A stretch of 5,254 bases of DNA. It comes from JAFAXD01 sp035472475. GTDB lineage: Bacteria > Pseudomonadota > Alphaproteobacteria > Rhizobiales > Xanthobacteraceae. Positions 1 to 4,892 of this stretch are shown piece after piece. The notes under the pieces were generated by a model. That model saw only the letters and a list, made by a program, of their open reading frames with translations. It searched no databases and was not told the DNA's origin. The stretch's first letter is position 1, and every line of letters begins with the position of its first letter. The translations under genes and the position numbers were made by a program. The stretch lies in contig DATIPA010000086.1 in the NCBI GenBank assembly GCA_035472475.1, positions 1 to 5,254 on the forward strand, written 5' to 3'.

Positions 1-336
1 GAAATTGAGTTTGTCGTAGAGCGACGTGTTGACGGCGTTTGCGAAGCCGCCAAGGAGAAGCGTGTATCCATCCGCGGGCGCGCGCACGACCGCCTCGGTC
101 CCGATAATCGTCGACGCGCCCGGCCGATTCTCGATCACGAATTGCTGGCCGAGCCGCTCGGAGAGCCATTGGCCTATAAGCCGTGCAAGGATGTCGGTCG
201 TGCCGGCGGGCGCAAACGGCACAATCACGCGCACCGGCCGCAACGGATAGGCTTGCGCCATCGCAACACGCGACATCGCCGGCAGTGCGGCAGCGCCCGC
301 TGCCAGATGCAGAAAATTTCGACGGGGAAGTTTCAT
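1..336 (-). CDS. Tripartite tricarboxylate transporter (Bug/TctC family) substrate-binding protein, N-terminal part
   Basis: The gene runs off the left edge; 112 residues from the start are visible, about one third of the usual length of roughly 320. The start begins MKLPRRNFLHLAAG, a signal peptide with a twin-arginine pattern (RRNFLHL, residues 5-11), an alanine-rich core and a probable cleavage site after AMA near residue 27. The mature start shows Bug-family hallmarks: YPLRPVRVIVPFAPAG at residues 30-45, ENRPGAS near 69-75 and GTEAVVRAPADGYTLLLGG near 79-97. Family members are periplasmic receptors that bind small carboxylates and similar anions and deliver them to TctAB-type membrane proteins. 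The usual PFAPGG loop reads PFAPAG here, and the glycine-rich stretch after ENRPGA reads STIIG. It lies 24 bp after the stop of the preceding ABC_sub_bind gene, probably in the same operon. Ligand unknown; family assignment firm. Confidence 0.93.
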   Translation of the reverse strand, partial: MKLPRRNFLHLAAGAAALPAMSRVAMAQAYPLRPVRVIVPFAPAGTTDILARLIGQWLSERLGQQFVIENRPGASTIIGTEAVVRAPADGYTLLLGGFANAVNTSLYDKLNF

Positions 337-342
337 TTTGAA

Positions 343-347
343 CCTCC
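343..347 (-). promoter_or_regulatory. Shine-Dalgarno of the Bug-family gene
   Basis: On the minus strand the sequence reads GGGGGAGGGAGGTTCAAAATG. The GGAGG core stands 6 nt before the ATG at 336. This fixes the start and shows that this gene, unlike its upstream neighbours, carries its own ribosome-binding site in a 24-bp spacer. The spacer holds no hairpin or T-run, so no terminator separates it from the gene upstream. Confidence 0.85.
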
Positions 348-360
348 CTCCCCCTTCACA

Positions 361-1341
361 TCACTCGATCACCTCGTCGGCGCGGGCGAGCACGGTCGCT
401 GGAACGTCGATGCGCAGCGACTTCGCCGTCTTGAGGTTGATCACGAGGTGGAATTTTGTCGGCAGCATCACCGGCAATTCGGACGGCTTCTCACCTTTTA
501 GAATCCGGCCGACGTAGTTGCCCGCCTGACGGTAGGTATCGCGTCGGCTGGCACCATAGCTCATGAGGCCGCCGGCTTCAGCTTGCTCACGATCAGGAAA
601 GATCGTCGGCAGCGCGTGGCGCGCCGCCAGAACGACCAGCTTGACGCGCTCACTGAAGAAAAAAGGATCGGGGCTGACGAGCAGCGCGCCAATGCGCCGT
701 TGCTCGATGAGCGCGAACGCCTCATCGAGGTCACGCTGGGTGCTTGCATGAAGAATCTGAAGTGGTTGCTCGACCGCTGCTGCTGCCTCCTGCACGGCTT
801 TCCCTTCCGCGACGCTCGGTGGATTGTCCGGATGCACCAGCATGGCAATCGTGCGTTCTTTGGAGATCAGTTCGCGTGCCAAGTCCAGCCGCTTGGTGAC
901 CAAGGCTGTGCCGTAAAAGGTCACGCCCGTGATGTTGCCGCCCGGGCGGCTGAGGCTCGGAACCAAACCGGGCCCTATCGGGTCCCCGCCGATCGCGAAC
1001 ACGATGGGAATCGTCGTTGTGGCCGCTTTAGCCGCCAGTGCCGCCGGGGTACCGCCGATCGCGGCTATGACGGCAACCTTGCGCTGGACCAGTTCGACGG
1101 CGAGCGCTGGCAGCCGCCGGTAATCCCCCTCCGCCCAGCGGTACTCGATGGCGACGTTGCGACCCTCGACGAAACCCAGCCCACTAAGACCCTCATGAAA
1201 TGCCGATTTGACGATGTTCGAATCGGTCGACTCCAAACTGCTGAGGAGTCCAATCACCGGCACGCCCGTTTGCTGCGCGCGCGCCGCGAGCGGCCATGCA
1301 GCCACGCCGCCGAGCATCGTGATGAACTCGCGGCGTCTCAT
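361..1341 (-). CDS. ABC transporter substrate-binding protein (ABC_sub_bind family), fourth paralogue (D)
   Basis: 326 residues, full length for the ABC_sub_bind family (PF04392, COG2984), which has a two-lobed periplasmic-binding-protein type I fold. Residues 1-22 are an export signal with a twin-arginine start (MRRREFITMLGG) and probable cleavage after ARA. Seen in order: VPVIGLLSS (27-35), FVEGRNVAIEYRWAEG (57-72), TIPIVFAIGGDP (110-121), LSRPGGNITGVTF (130-142), ARHALPTIF (240-248), AGGLMSYG (256-263), YVGRILKGEKPSELP (276-290), PTKFHLVINLKTAK (294-307) and a final RADEVIE. It resembles paralogue A most closely (shared NVAIEYRWAEG, IPIVFAIG and GGLMSY). It differs in the linker, with SELPVMLPTKF in place of ADLPVQQSTKV. 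The ATG overlaps the stop of gene C by 4 nt. No permease or ATPase is visible, so the ligand and transporter are unknown; relatives bind aromatic or branched-chain amino acids. Confidence 0.95.
   Translation of the reverse strand: MRRREFITMLGGVAAWPLAARAQQTGVPVIGLLSSLESTDSNIVKSAFHEGLSGLGFVEGRNVAIEYRWAEGDYRRLPALAVELVQRKVAVIAAIGGTPAALAAKAATTTIPIVFAIGGDPIGPGLVPSLSRPGGNITGVTFYGTALVTKRLDLARELISKERTIAMLVHPDNPPSVAEGKAVQEAAAAVEQPLQILHASTQRDLDEAFALIEQRRIGALLVSPDPFFFSERVKLVVLAARHALPTIFPDREQAEAGGLMSYGASRRDTYRQAGNYVGRILKGEKPSELPVMLPTKFHLVINLKTAKSLRIDVPATVLARADEVIE
369..375 (-). other. Shine-Dalgarno-like GAGGTGA in the last codons of D, now apparently idle
   Basis: The last codons of D read GACGAGGTGATCGAGTGA, matching the three internal junctions. 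Here no ABC_sub_bind start follows; the next gene begins 24 bp later behind its own Shine-Dalgarno. The site looks like an unused coupling module, consistent with D being the last member of the array or with a lost or replaced next member. Confidence 0.55.
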
Positions 1342-1370
1342 TCGATCACCTCGTCGGCGCGGGCGAGTAA
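1270..1370 (-). repeat. C/D junction repeat: end of C plus signal-peptide codons of D
   Basis: About 100 bp recurs with high nucleotide identity at all three junctions of the array (here, 2253-2353 and 3227-3327). It spans the LLxRADEVIE stop region of one gene and the RREFIT...AARAQQ signal-peptide region of the next. Half-copies lie at the end of D (361-390), the start of A (about 4207-4281) and in the remnant at 4960-5032. Much of the identity follows from shared protein sequence. Even so, such repeats are plausible sites for unequal crossing-over that would add or remove whole genes. Confidence 0.7.
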
Positions 1371-2327
1371 CGTCGGCGGCACGTCGATGCCGAGCGCCTT
1401 GGCGGTTTTGAGATTGACGACCAGCTCGAACTTGGTCGGTCTTTGCACGGGCAGGTCGGCCGGTTTCGCGCCGCGCAGGATGCGATCGACGTAGGGCGCA
1501 GCTCGTCGCCAGAGGTCGACGCCGTCCACACCGTAGGACACCAAGCCGCCCAAACGGGCAAAGTAGCTGAATGAATAGACTGCCGGCACGCGATACTTCG
1601 CGGCGAGGCGAACGATCGCTTCACGATGGGCGGCTGCAACCGTGCCCATGACCACCAGACCCCCGCCTGACTCGCGAGCCCGCGATACGATCGCCTGCTC
1701 GATCGCGGCGGCATCGGACACTGCCGCGTTGGCATATTCCAGATGGAACGAAGGTGCCAAATCGGCAATCGCGCGCTCGTAGTCGCCGGAGGACGGGCTG
1801 CCGTGGTCGAAAATCACCGAGACCTGGGTGACGTTCGGAGCGATCTCCTTGAGCAACTCCAACCACTTGCCGACTATCGCAGGCTCGAGGCTGGCGAATC
1901 CGGTGATGTTGCCGCCGGGCCGTGCCAGGCTGTCGACAAAGCCGTTGGCGACAGGATCGGGAACGCTAGCGAACACGATCGGTATGGTTTGGGTTTCTTG
2001 CGCTAACGCACGCAAAGCAGGTGGGGCGTTCGCCGCGAGCACGTCCGGCCTCATGCCGACTAGCTCTTGCGCATAAGCTCGCACGCGCTCGGCGTTACCG
2101 GCGCCGATGCGAAGATCGATGTGGACGTTTCGTCCCTCGATCCATCCGACGTCCTGGAGCTGCCGCCGGAATGCTTCGACGCGCGCCTGCGGCTCCGGAT
2201 CGGTGTCGCTGAAACCACTGAACAGAACTCCTATCCGCCGCATCCGCTCGGGCTGCTGCGCACGCGCCGCGAGCGGCCACGCGGCGGCGGAGCCCCCGAG
2301 CAGCGTGATGAACTCGCGCCGCTTCAC
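1338..2327 (-). CDS. ABC transporter substrate-binding protein (ABC_sub_bind family), third paralogue (C)
   Basis: 329 residues with a GTG start, chosen because it overlaps the TGA of gene B as GTGA, has GAGGTGA 7 nt upstream and begins the MKRREFITLLGG signal peptide shared by the paralogues. The signal ends near ARA, residue 23. Seen in order: RIGVLFSGF (31-39), GWIEGRNVHIDLRIGAGN (61-78), TIPIVFASVPDPVANGFV (114-131), LARPGGNITGFASLE (134-148), YRVPAVYSF (245-253), LGGLVSYGVD (259-268), YVDRILRGAKPADLP (279-293), PTKFELVVNLKTAKALG (297-313) and a final LLARADEVIE. It is the most divergent of the four in the N-lobe: the IEYRWAEG motif of A, B and D is replaced by IDLRIGAG, suggesting a different ligand. 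The C-terminal 50 residues remain close to the others. An exported periplasmic receptor of unknown substrate. Confidence 0.95.
   Translation of the reverse strand: MKRREFITLLGGSAAAWPLAARAQQPERMRRIGVLFSGFSDTDPEPQARVEAFRRQLQDVGWIEGRNVHIDLRIGAGNAERVRAYAQELVGMRPDVLAANAPPALRALAQETQTIPIVFASVPDPVANGFVDSLARPGGNITGFASLEPAIVGKWLELLKEIAPNVTQVSVIFDHGSPSSGDYERAIADLAPSFHLEYANAAVSDAAAIEQAIVSRARESGGGLVVMGTVAAAHREAIVRLAAKYRVPAVYSFSYFARLGGLVSYGVDGVDLWRRAAPYVDRILRGAKPADLPVQRPTKFELVVNLKTAKALGIDVPPTLLARADEVIE
1346..1352 (-). promoter_or_regulatory. Shine-Dalgarno of D, inside the DEVIE codons of C
   Basis: The minus strand reads GACGAGGTGATCGAATGA. GAGG(TGA) sits 7 nt before the ATG at 1341, and that ATG overlaps the TGA of C as ATGA. 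This is a standard geometry for translational coupling, where a ribosome ending C can restart on D. The site is fixed in place by the conserved Asp-Glu-Val codons. Confidence 0.8.
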
Positions 2328-2353
2328 TCGATCACCTCGTCGGCGCGCAGGAG
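2253..2353 (-). repeat. B/C junction repeat: end of B plus signal-peptide codons of C
   Basis: Second copy of the junction repeat. It keeps the GATCACCTCGTCGGCGCG core (plus strand), but the overlap is TCAC rather than TCAT, so C starts with GTG. The flanking bodies of B and C are much less alike than the junction, which fits protein-level constraint on both ends or local gene conversion. Confidence 0.65.
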
Positions 2354-3301
2354 CAGCGAGGTTGGCACCTCAACCTCAATCGCTTTGGCCGTCCTCAGAT
2401 TGACGATCGTTCGAAACCGGGTCGGCAGCTCGATCGGAAGATCAGCCGGCTTTGCACCTTTGGCGATCTTGTCGATGTAGGTGGCCACATGTCGCCACAT
2501 CTCAGGAAAGCTCACGCCATAGGCTAGCAATCCACCGGCGCGCGCGGATTCGATAAACCCACTAGATGGCAGCCGCTGCCGAATCGCAAGCTGCGCCAGC
2601 GTTTGGGGGTGGCTGGTGAATACCGGATCGTCCAGGAGGACCAGTGCGCCGACTGCATGTGCCGCCGCAGTAGTGAACGCTCCCTCGAAATTGCCCGGCT
2701 CCGTGGCCCTCAGCGGCAACAATTCGACCTTTAGCGCGTCAGCGGCCTGCTTCATCTCCGGCAGGATGGGCTCGTTCATGGGATTTAAAGGATTGATTAG
2801 GACGCCCACCTTGGTGATCGTCGGCACAGCCTCCTTAACCAGTTCGAGTCGCTTGGCGGCGAGTTCCGGATGGAAGTAGGTCATTCCGGTCACGTTCCCG
2901 CCCGGTCGCGAGATGCTCGTTACGAGACCCGAGGCGACGGCATCGCCCACCGCTGCGATGACAATCGGGATTGTCGAGGTCGCATGCTTGGCCGCAAGCA
3001 CGCCGGGTGTCCCATGGGTGACTATGACGTCGACGTTCGCGCGCACCAGCTCAGCCGCGAGTTCGTTGAGCAGGTCGTATCGTCCCTCCGCCCAACGGTA
3101 TTCTAGGACGATGCTCTTGCCTTCGACGTAACCCAGATCGCGCAGGCCAGCCTGTAGAGCGCCAAGCCGTTCGGCGTGAGCGCCGATGGAAGTGAGGCCC
3201 AGATACCCGACGCGAACCGGCCTCACTTGCTGCGCGCCCGCCGCGAGCGGCCAGGCGGCCGCCGCGCCGCCGAGCAAGGTGATGAACTCGCGGCGCTTCA
3301 T
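2324..3301 (-). CDS. ABC transporter substrate-binding protein (ABC_sub_bind family), second paralogue (B)
   Basis: 325 residues from the ATG at 3301. The frame stays open upstream to about 3586, but that extension is Arg-rich, lies entirely inside gene A and would bury the signal peptide. The ATG at 3301 has a Shine-Dalgarno, starts MKRREFITLLGG and overlaps the stop of A as ATGA. The signal ends near AGA, residue 23. Seen in order: VRVGYLGLT (29-37), GYVEGKSIVLEYRWAEGRY (57-75), LAAELVRANVDVIV (81-94), TIPIVIAAVGDAVASGLV (110-127), ISRPGGNVTGMTYF (130-143), AGGLLAYGVS (255-264), YIDKIAKGAKPADLP (275-289), PTRFRTIVNLRTAKA (293-307) and a terminal RADEVIE. The EYRWAEG motif ties it to A and D. 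The C-lobe differs in the hinge region, with GFIESARAGGLLAYG where A and D have SYREC...GGLMSY or FPDRE...GGLMSYG. A periplasmic receptor; ligand unknown. Confidence 0.95.
   Translation of the reverse strand: MKRREFITLLGGAAAAWPLAAGAQQVRPVRVGYLGLTSIGAHAERLGALQAGLRDLGYVEGKSIVLEYRWAEGRYDLLNELAAELVRANVDVIVTHGTPGVLAAKHATSTIPIVIAAVGDAVASGLVTSISRPGGNVTGMTYFHPELAAKRLELVKEAVPTITKVGVLINPLNPMNEPILPEMKQAADALKVELLPLRATEPGNFEGAFTTAAAHAVGALVLLDDPVFTSHPQTLAQLAIRQRLPSSGFIESARAGGLLAYGVSFPEMWRHVATYIDKIAKGAKPADLPIELPTRFRTIVNLRTAKAIEVEVPTSLLLRADEVIE
2332..2338 (-). promoter_or_regulatory. Shine-Dalgarno of C, inside the DEVIE codons of B
   Basis: GAGGTGA lies in the Glu-Val codons of the terminal DEVIE of B, with GAGG 7 nt before the GTG at 2327. 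The start and the stop of B share GTGA. The weaker GTG start could make C less translated than B and D, although coupling may offset this. Confidence 0.78.
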
Positions 3302-3327
3302 TCGATCACCTCGTCGGCCCGGCCGAG
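3227..3327 (-). repeat. A/B junction repeat: end of A plus signal-peptide codons of B
   Basis: Third copy of the junction repeat. In the plus-strand orientation it carries AACTCGCGGCG followed by CTTCATTCGATCACCTCGTC, nearly the same string as at 1326-1355, where the C/D copy differs by one base (CT for TT). Confidence 0.7.
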
Positions 3328-4290
3328 AAGTGAAATTGGAACGGTGAGGCCGAGCGCCTTCGCGGTTTTGAGATTGATGACCAATTGGACTTTCGTGGAC
3401 TGCTGGACCGGCAGATCGGCGGGCTTCGCGCCTTTGAGAATCCGACCGACGTAGACCCCGGCCTGGCGATTCGCGTCGGCAAGACTGGCGTCGTAGCTCA
3501 TGAGGCCGCCGGACACGGCGCACTCGCGATATGAGTACATTGCGGGCAGCGCGTGGCGTCCCGCCAACGCCACGAGCTGGTCGCATCGGCCAAGCAAGAA
3601 TCCGTCAGTGGCGACTAGGAGTGCTCCGGCCCGCTTTTCGACAAGCGTTGCAAAGGCGGTGTCGATGTCCCTAACGGTGCCGGCCTTCAGGAGATGGAGC
3701 TGCAATCCGATGGCGCGCGCCGCCGCCTGCACCTCTCTCGTGTCGGCCTCAGCGGCCGGATTGTTCGGATTGACGAGCACGGCGATCGCCGTGGCCCCAG
3801 CTACCAGCTCGTGCAGCAGCTCCAATCGCTTTGCCGTCAAGGTGGGACCCCCTAGCCAACTCACGCCTGTGATATTCGCGCCTGGCCGGTTGAAGCTGGC
3901 GACGAGGCCGACCCTGACTGGGTCCGAGCCGATTGCGAAGACGATCGGGATCGTCGCGGTCGCGGCCTTGGCCGGCAGAGCTGCCGGAATGGGGCTTGCG
4001 AAGATCACCGTCACCTGACGGCGGACCAGATCGGCTGCCAGATCCGGTAGCCGATCGTAGTGACCTTCCGCCCAGCGATATTCGATAGCGACGTTCTGGC
4101 CCTCGACGTAGCCAGTTTCCTTTAGGCCCTGGCGAAAGCCGGCGACGGATGGTGCCCAAGCCCCGGGTGAAGCGGCATGGAGGAACCCGATCACCGGCAT
4201 CGCCGGCTGTTGCGCGCGCGCCGCGAGCGGGCAAGCGGCTGCCGCGCCGCCGAGCAGAGCGACGAACTCCCTGCGTCTCATGTCGAACAT
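3298..4290 (-). CDS. ABC transporter substrate-binding protein (ABC_sub_bind family), first paralogue (A)
   Basis: 330 residues; the first gene of the visible operon. The ATG at 4290 is preferred because AGGGGAG stands 9 nt upstream. An internal ATG at 4281 (MRRREFVALLGG) aligns with the paralogue starts but has no Shine-Dalgarno at a good distance. The signal peptide has a twin-arginine-like RRREF (5-9) and probable cleavage after ARA at residue 26. Cys20 lies inside the signal but does not form a good lipobox. Seen in order: MPVIGFLHA (31-39), GYVEGQNVAIEYRWAEG (60-76), TIPIVFAIGSDPVRVGLV (113-130), FNRPGANITGVSWLGG (133-148), AGALLVATDGFLLG (221-234), GRHALPAMYSYREC (244-257), GGLMSYDASL (261-270), YVGRILKGAKPADLP (280-294), LVINLKTAKALG (303-314) and a terminal LLGRADEVIE. 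FNRPGAN replaces the S/ARPGGN of the other three, and PVQQSTKV replaces the P-TKF motif. A periplasmic receptor; ligand unknown. Confidence 0.95.
   Translation of the reverse strand: MFDMRRREFVALLGGAAAACPLAARAQQPAMPVIGFLHAASPGAWAPSVAGFRQGLKETGYVEGQNVAIEYRWAEGHYDRLPDLAADLVRRQVTVIFASPIPAALPAKAATATIPIVFAIGSDPVRVGLVASFNRPGANITGVSWLGGPTLTAKRLELLHELVAGATAIAVLVNPNNPAAEADTREVQAAARAIGLQLHLLKAGTVRDIDTAFATLVEKRAGALLVATDGFLLGRCDQLVALAGRHALPAMYSYRECAVSGGLMSYDASLADANRQAGVYVGRILKGAKPADLPVQQSTKVQLVINLKTAKALGLTVPISLLGRADEVIE
3306..3312 (-). promoter_or_regulatory. Shine-Dalgarno of B, inside the DEVIE codons of A
   Basis: GAGGTGA, with GAGG 7 nt before the ATG at 3301, which shares ATGA with the stop of A. 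It decides the start of B against the longer open frame reaching into gene A. Confidence 0.8.
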
Positions 4291-4305
4291 GGGGACTTTC
4301 TCCCC
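4291..4305 (-). promoter_or_regulatory. Hairpin enclosing the Shine-Dalgarno of gene A
   Basis: The minus strand reads GGGGAGAAAGTCCCC immediately before the ATG at 4290. GGGGA can pair with TCCCC around a 5-nt GAAAG loop. The left arm is the Shine-Dalgarno (AGGGGAG, 4300-4306), so folding would hide it. The stem is only 5 bp, so any effect on translation of A is an inference from geometry. Confidence 0.45.
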
Positions 4306-4500
4306 TGCGCCGGATCACCGCCGACGGCCCGACGGCCGGTCTACCGCACGCTCAGCGTGCCACGGAGCGGCCATCAGGTCCTTGGGGCAGACCTGAAATG
4401 TTCTGAATCGAAGCGGGCGCTGCCGCCCCTTGCTGGGCATCGCCTAAAAGGTAGCACAACCAACGGTGCGGCAGCAGGCTGCTGCACTGCGGAATTTCGA
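4306..4500 (-). promoter_or_regulatory. Structured non-coding leader upstream of gene A
   Basis: No gene is seen here. The stretch holds several short inverted repeats that an RNA reading leftward into A could fold. These are 4325-4338 (CGGCC/GGCCG, 4-nt loop), 4346-4360 (GCACG/CGTGC, 5-nt loop, arms extending to 7 bp), 4374-4396 (TCAGGTC/GACCTGA, 7 bp, 9-nt loop), 4415-4428 (GGGCG/CGCCC, 4-nt loop) and 4471-4485 (7-bp arms, 1-nt centre). None is followed by a T-run, so they do not look like terminators. No convincing -35/-10 pair was found; a weak candidate region is TTGGTTGTGCTACCTTTTAG on the minus strand (about 4444-4463). The operon promoter presumably lies here or further upstream. Confidence 0.35.
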
Positions 4501-4600
4501 CTGGACCAATGTCGGCTTGGGGTCAAAAGCGGCGAAGGCGATTGAGGCCGGTCGCTGTGTTATGTCCGCAGTACCTTCAAAAGCGACCATAAGCAGGGCG
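4500..4600. repeat. Degenerate rhizobial intergenic repeat (ATGTCSGC...TCAAAAGCGRC)
   Basis: Two related direct copies lie at 4509-4533 (ATGTCGGCTTGGGGTCAAAA, then GCGGC) and 4562-4587 (ATGTCCGCAGTACCTTCAAA, then AGCGAC), 53 bp apart. In the plus-strand frame from 4562 the second copy reads MSAVPSKA. That closely matches the MSALPPKAD-type spurious proteins produced by an abundant intergenic repeat that I recall from Bradyrhizobium and relatives. The half-sites are decayed. Assignment rests on memory of that repeat, not on a search. Confidence 0.5.
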
Positions 4601-4615
4601 GGAAAAAATGCCGCT

Positions 4616-4831
4616 TTAATCAACCCACCAGCTCGGTTTTTCCTCTGTGCAGTATGGCTCGAATGCCAATCTGGAGCCGGCAGGTAGCGGATAAAGCCGG
4701 GCTGTAGTTTGGGCGATAGATTGTTGGCAGTTGGCCAAGCCGCCTTGAAATCTGACCACGTCGAGGCTGCGGTGATAGTCCGTGAGAGCTAGTCCGACGA
4801 TAAGATAGGCGGCAACGGTTTCAGCTCCCAT
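4616..4831 (-). CDS. Small protein of unknown function, 71 residues
   Basis: The ATG at 4831 has a good Shine-Dalgarno, AGAGGG at 4838-4843, 6 nt upstream. The frame is open much further upstream, but that part overlaps the pseudogene remnant out of frame, so the short form is preferred. The protein begins MGAETVAAYLIVGLALTDYH: a short hydrophobic stretch at residues 6-16, too weak for certainty but compatible with an uncleaved anchor or a poor signal peptide. A soluble part follows, with Cys35 (GGLANCQQS) and Cys61 (EPYCTEE) that could form a disulfide if exported, and a Trp-rich end (PSWWVD). I do not recognise the family. It lies between the remnant of a fifth binding-protein gene and the leader of gene A, about 325 bp before A, in the same orientation. 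It could be a real small gene or a chance frame in high-GC DNA; the ribosome site favours a gene. Confidence 0.5.
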   Translation of the reverse strand: MGAETVAAYLIVGLALTDYHRSLDVVRFQGGLANCQQSIAQTTARLYPLPAGSRLAFEPYCTEEKPSWWVD

Positions 4832-4892
4832 GGCATGCCCTCTCGACGTCGAGTCATCGTTAGCGCCGATCGCGCCAACGCCAAGCACCTCC

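Noticed and set aside
142..501. Plus-strand open frames opposite the Bug gene and the end of D
   Set aside because: They overlap two strong minus-strand genes and their translations show no family features.
583..1494. Long plus-strand open frame (303 codons) opposite genes D and C
   Set aside because: It is antisense to two well-supported genes, rich in Arg/His/Cys with no domain pattern, and crosses the C/D junction. It arises from GC-biased third positions of the real genes.
3302..3586. N-terminal extension of gene B to give 420 residues
   Set aside because: The extension lies wholly inside gene A, is Arg-rich and would place the signal peptide internally. The ATG at 3301 has a Shine-Dalgarno and matches the starts of the paralogues.
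4279..4281. Alternative ATG for gene A (MRRREF...)
   Set aside because: It aligns with the paralogue starts but is 19 nt from the only good Shine-Dalgarno, which is ideally placed for the ATG at 4290. It cannot be fully excluded.
4374..4396. 7-bp inverted repeat as an intrinsic terminator
   Set aside because: There is no run of T on either side in either direction, so it is reported only as leader structure.
4466..4687. Plus-strand frame containing MSAVPSKA
   Set aside because: This is the typical false protein read from the intergenic repeat, not a gene. It also overlaps the small minus-strand frame at 4616-4831.
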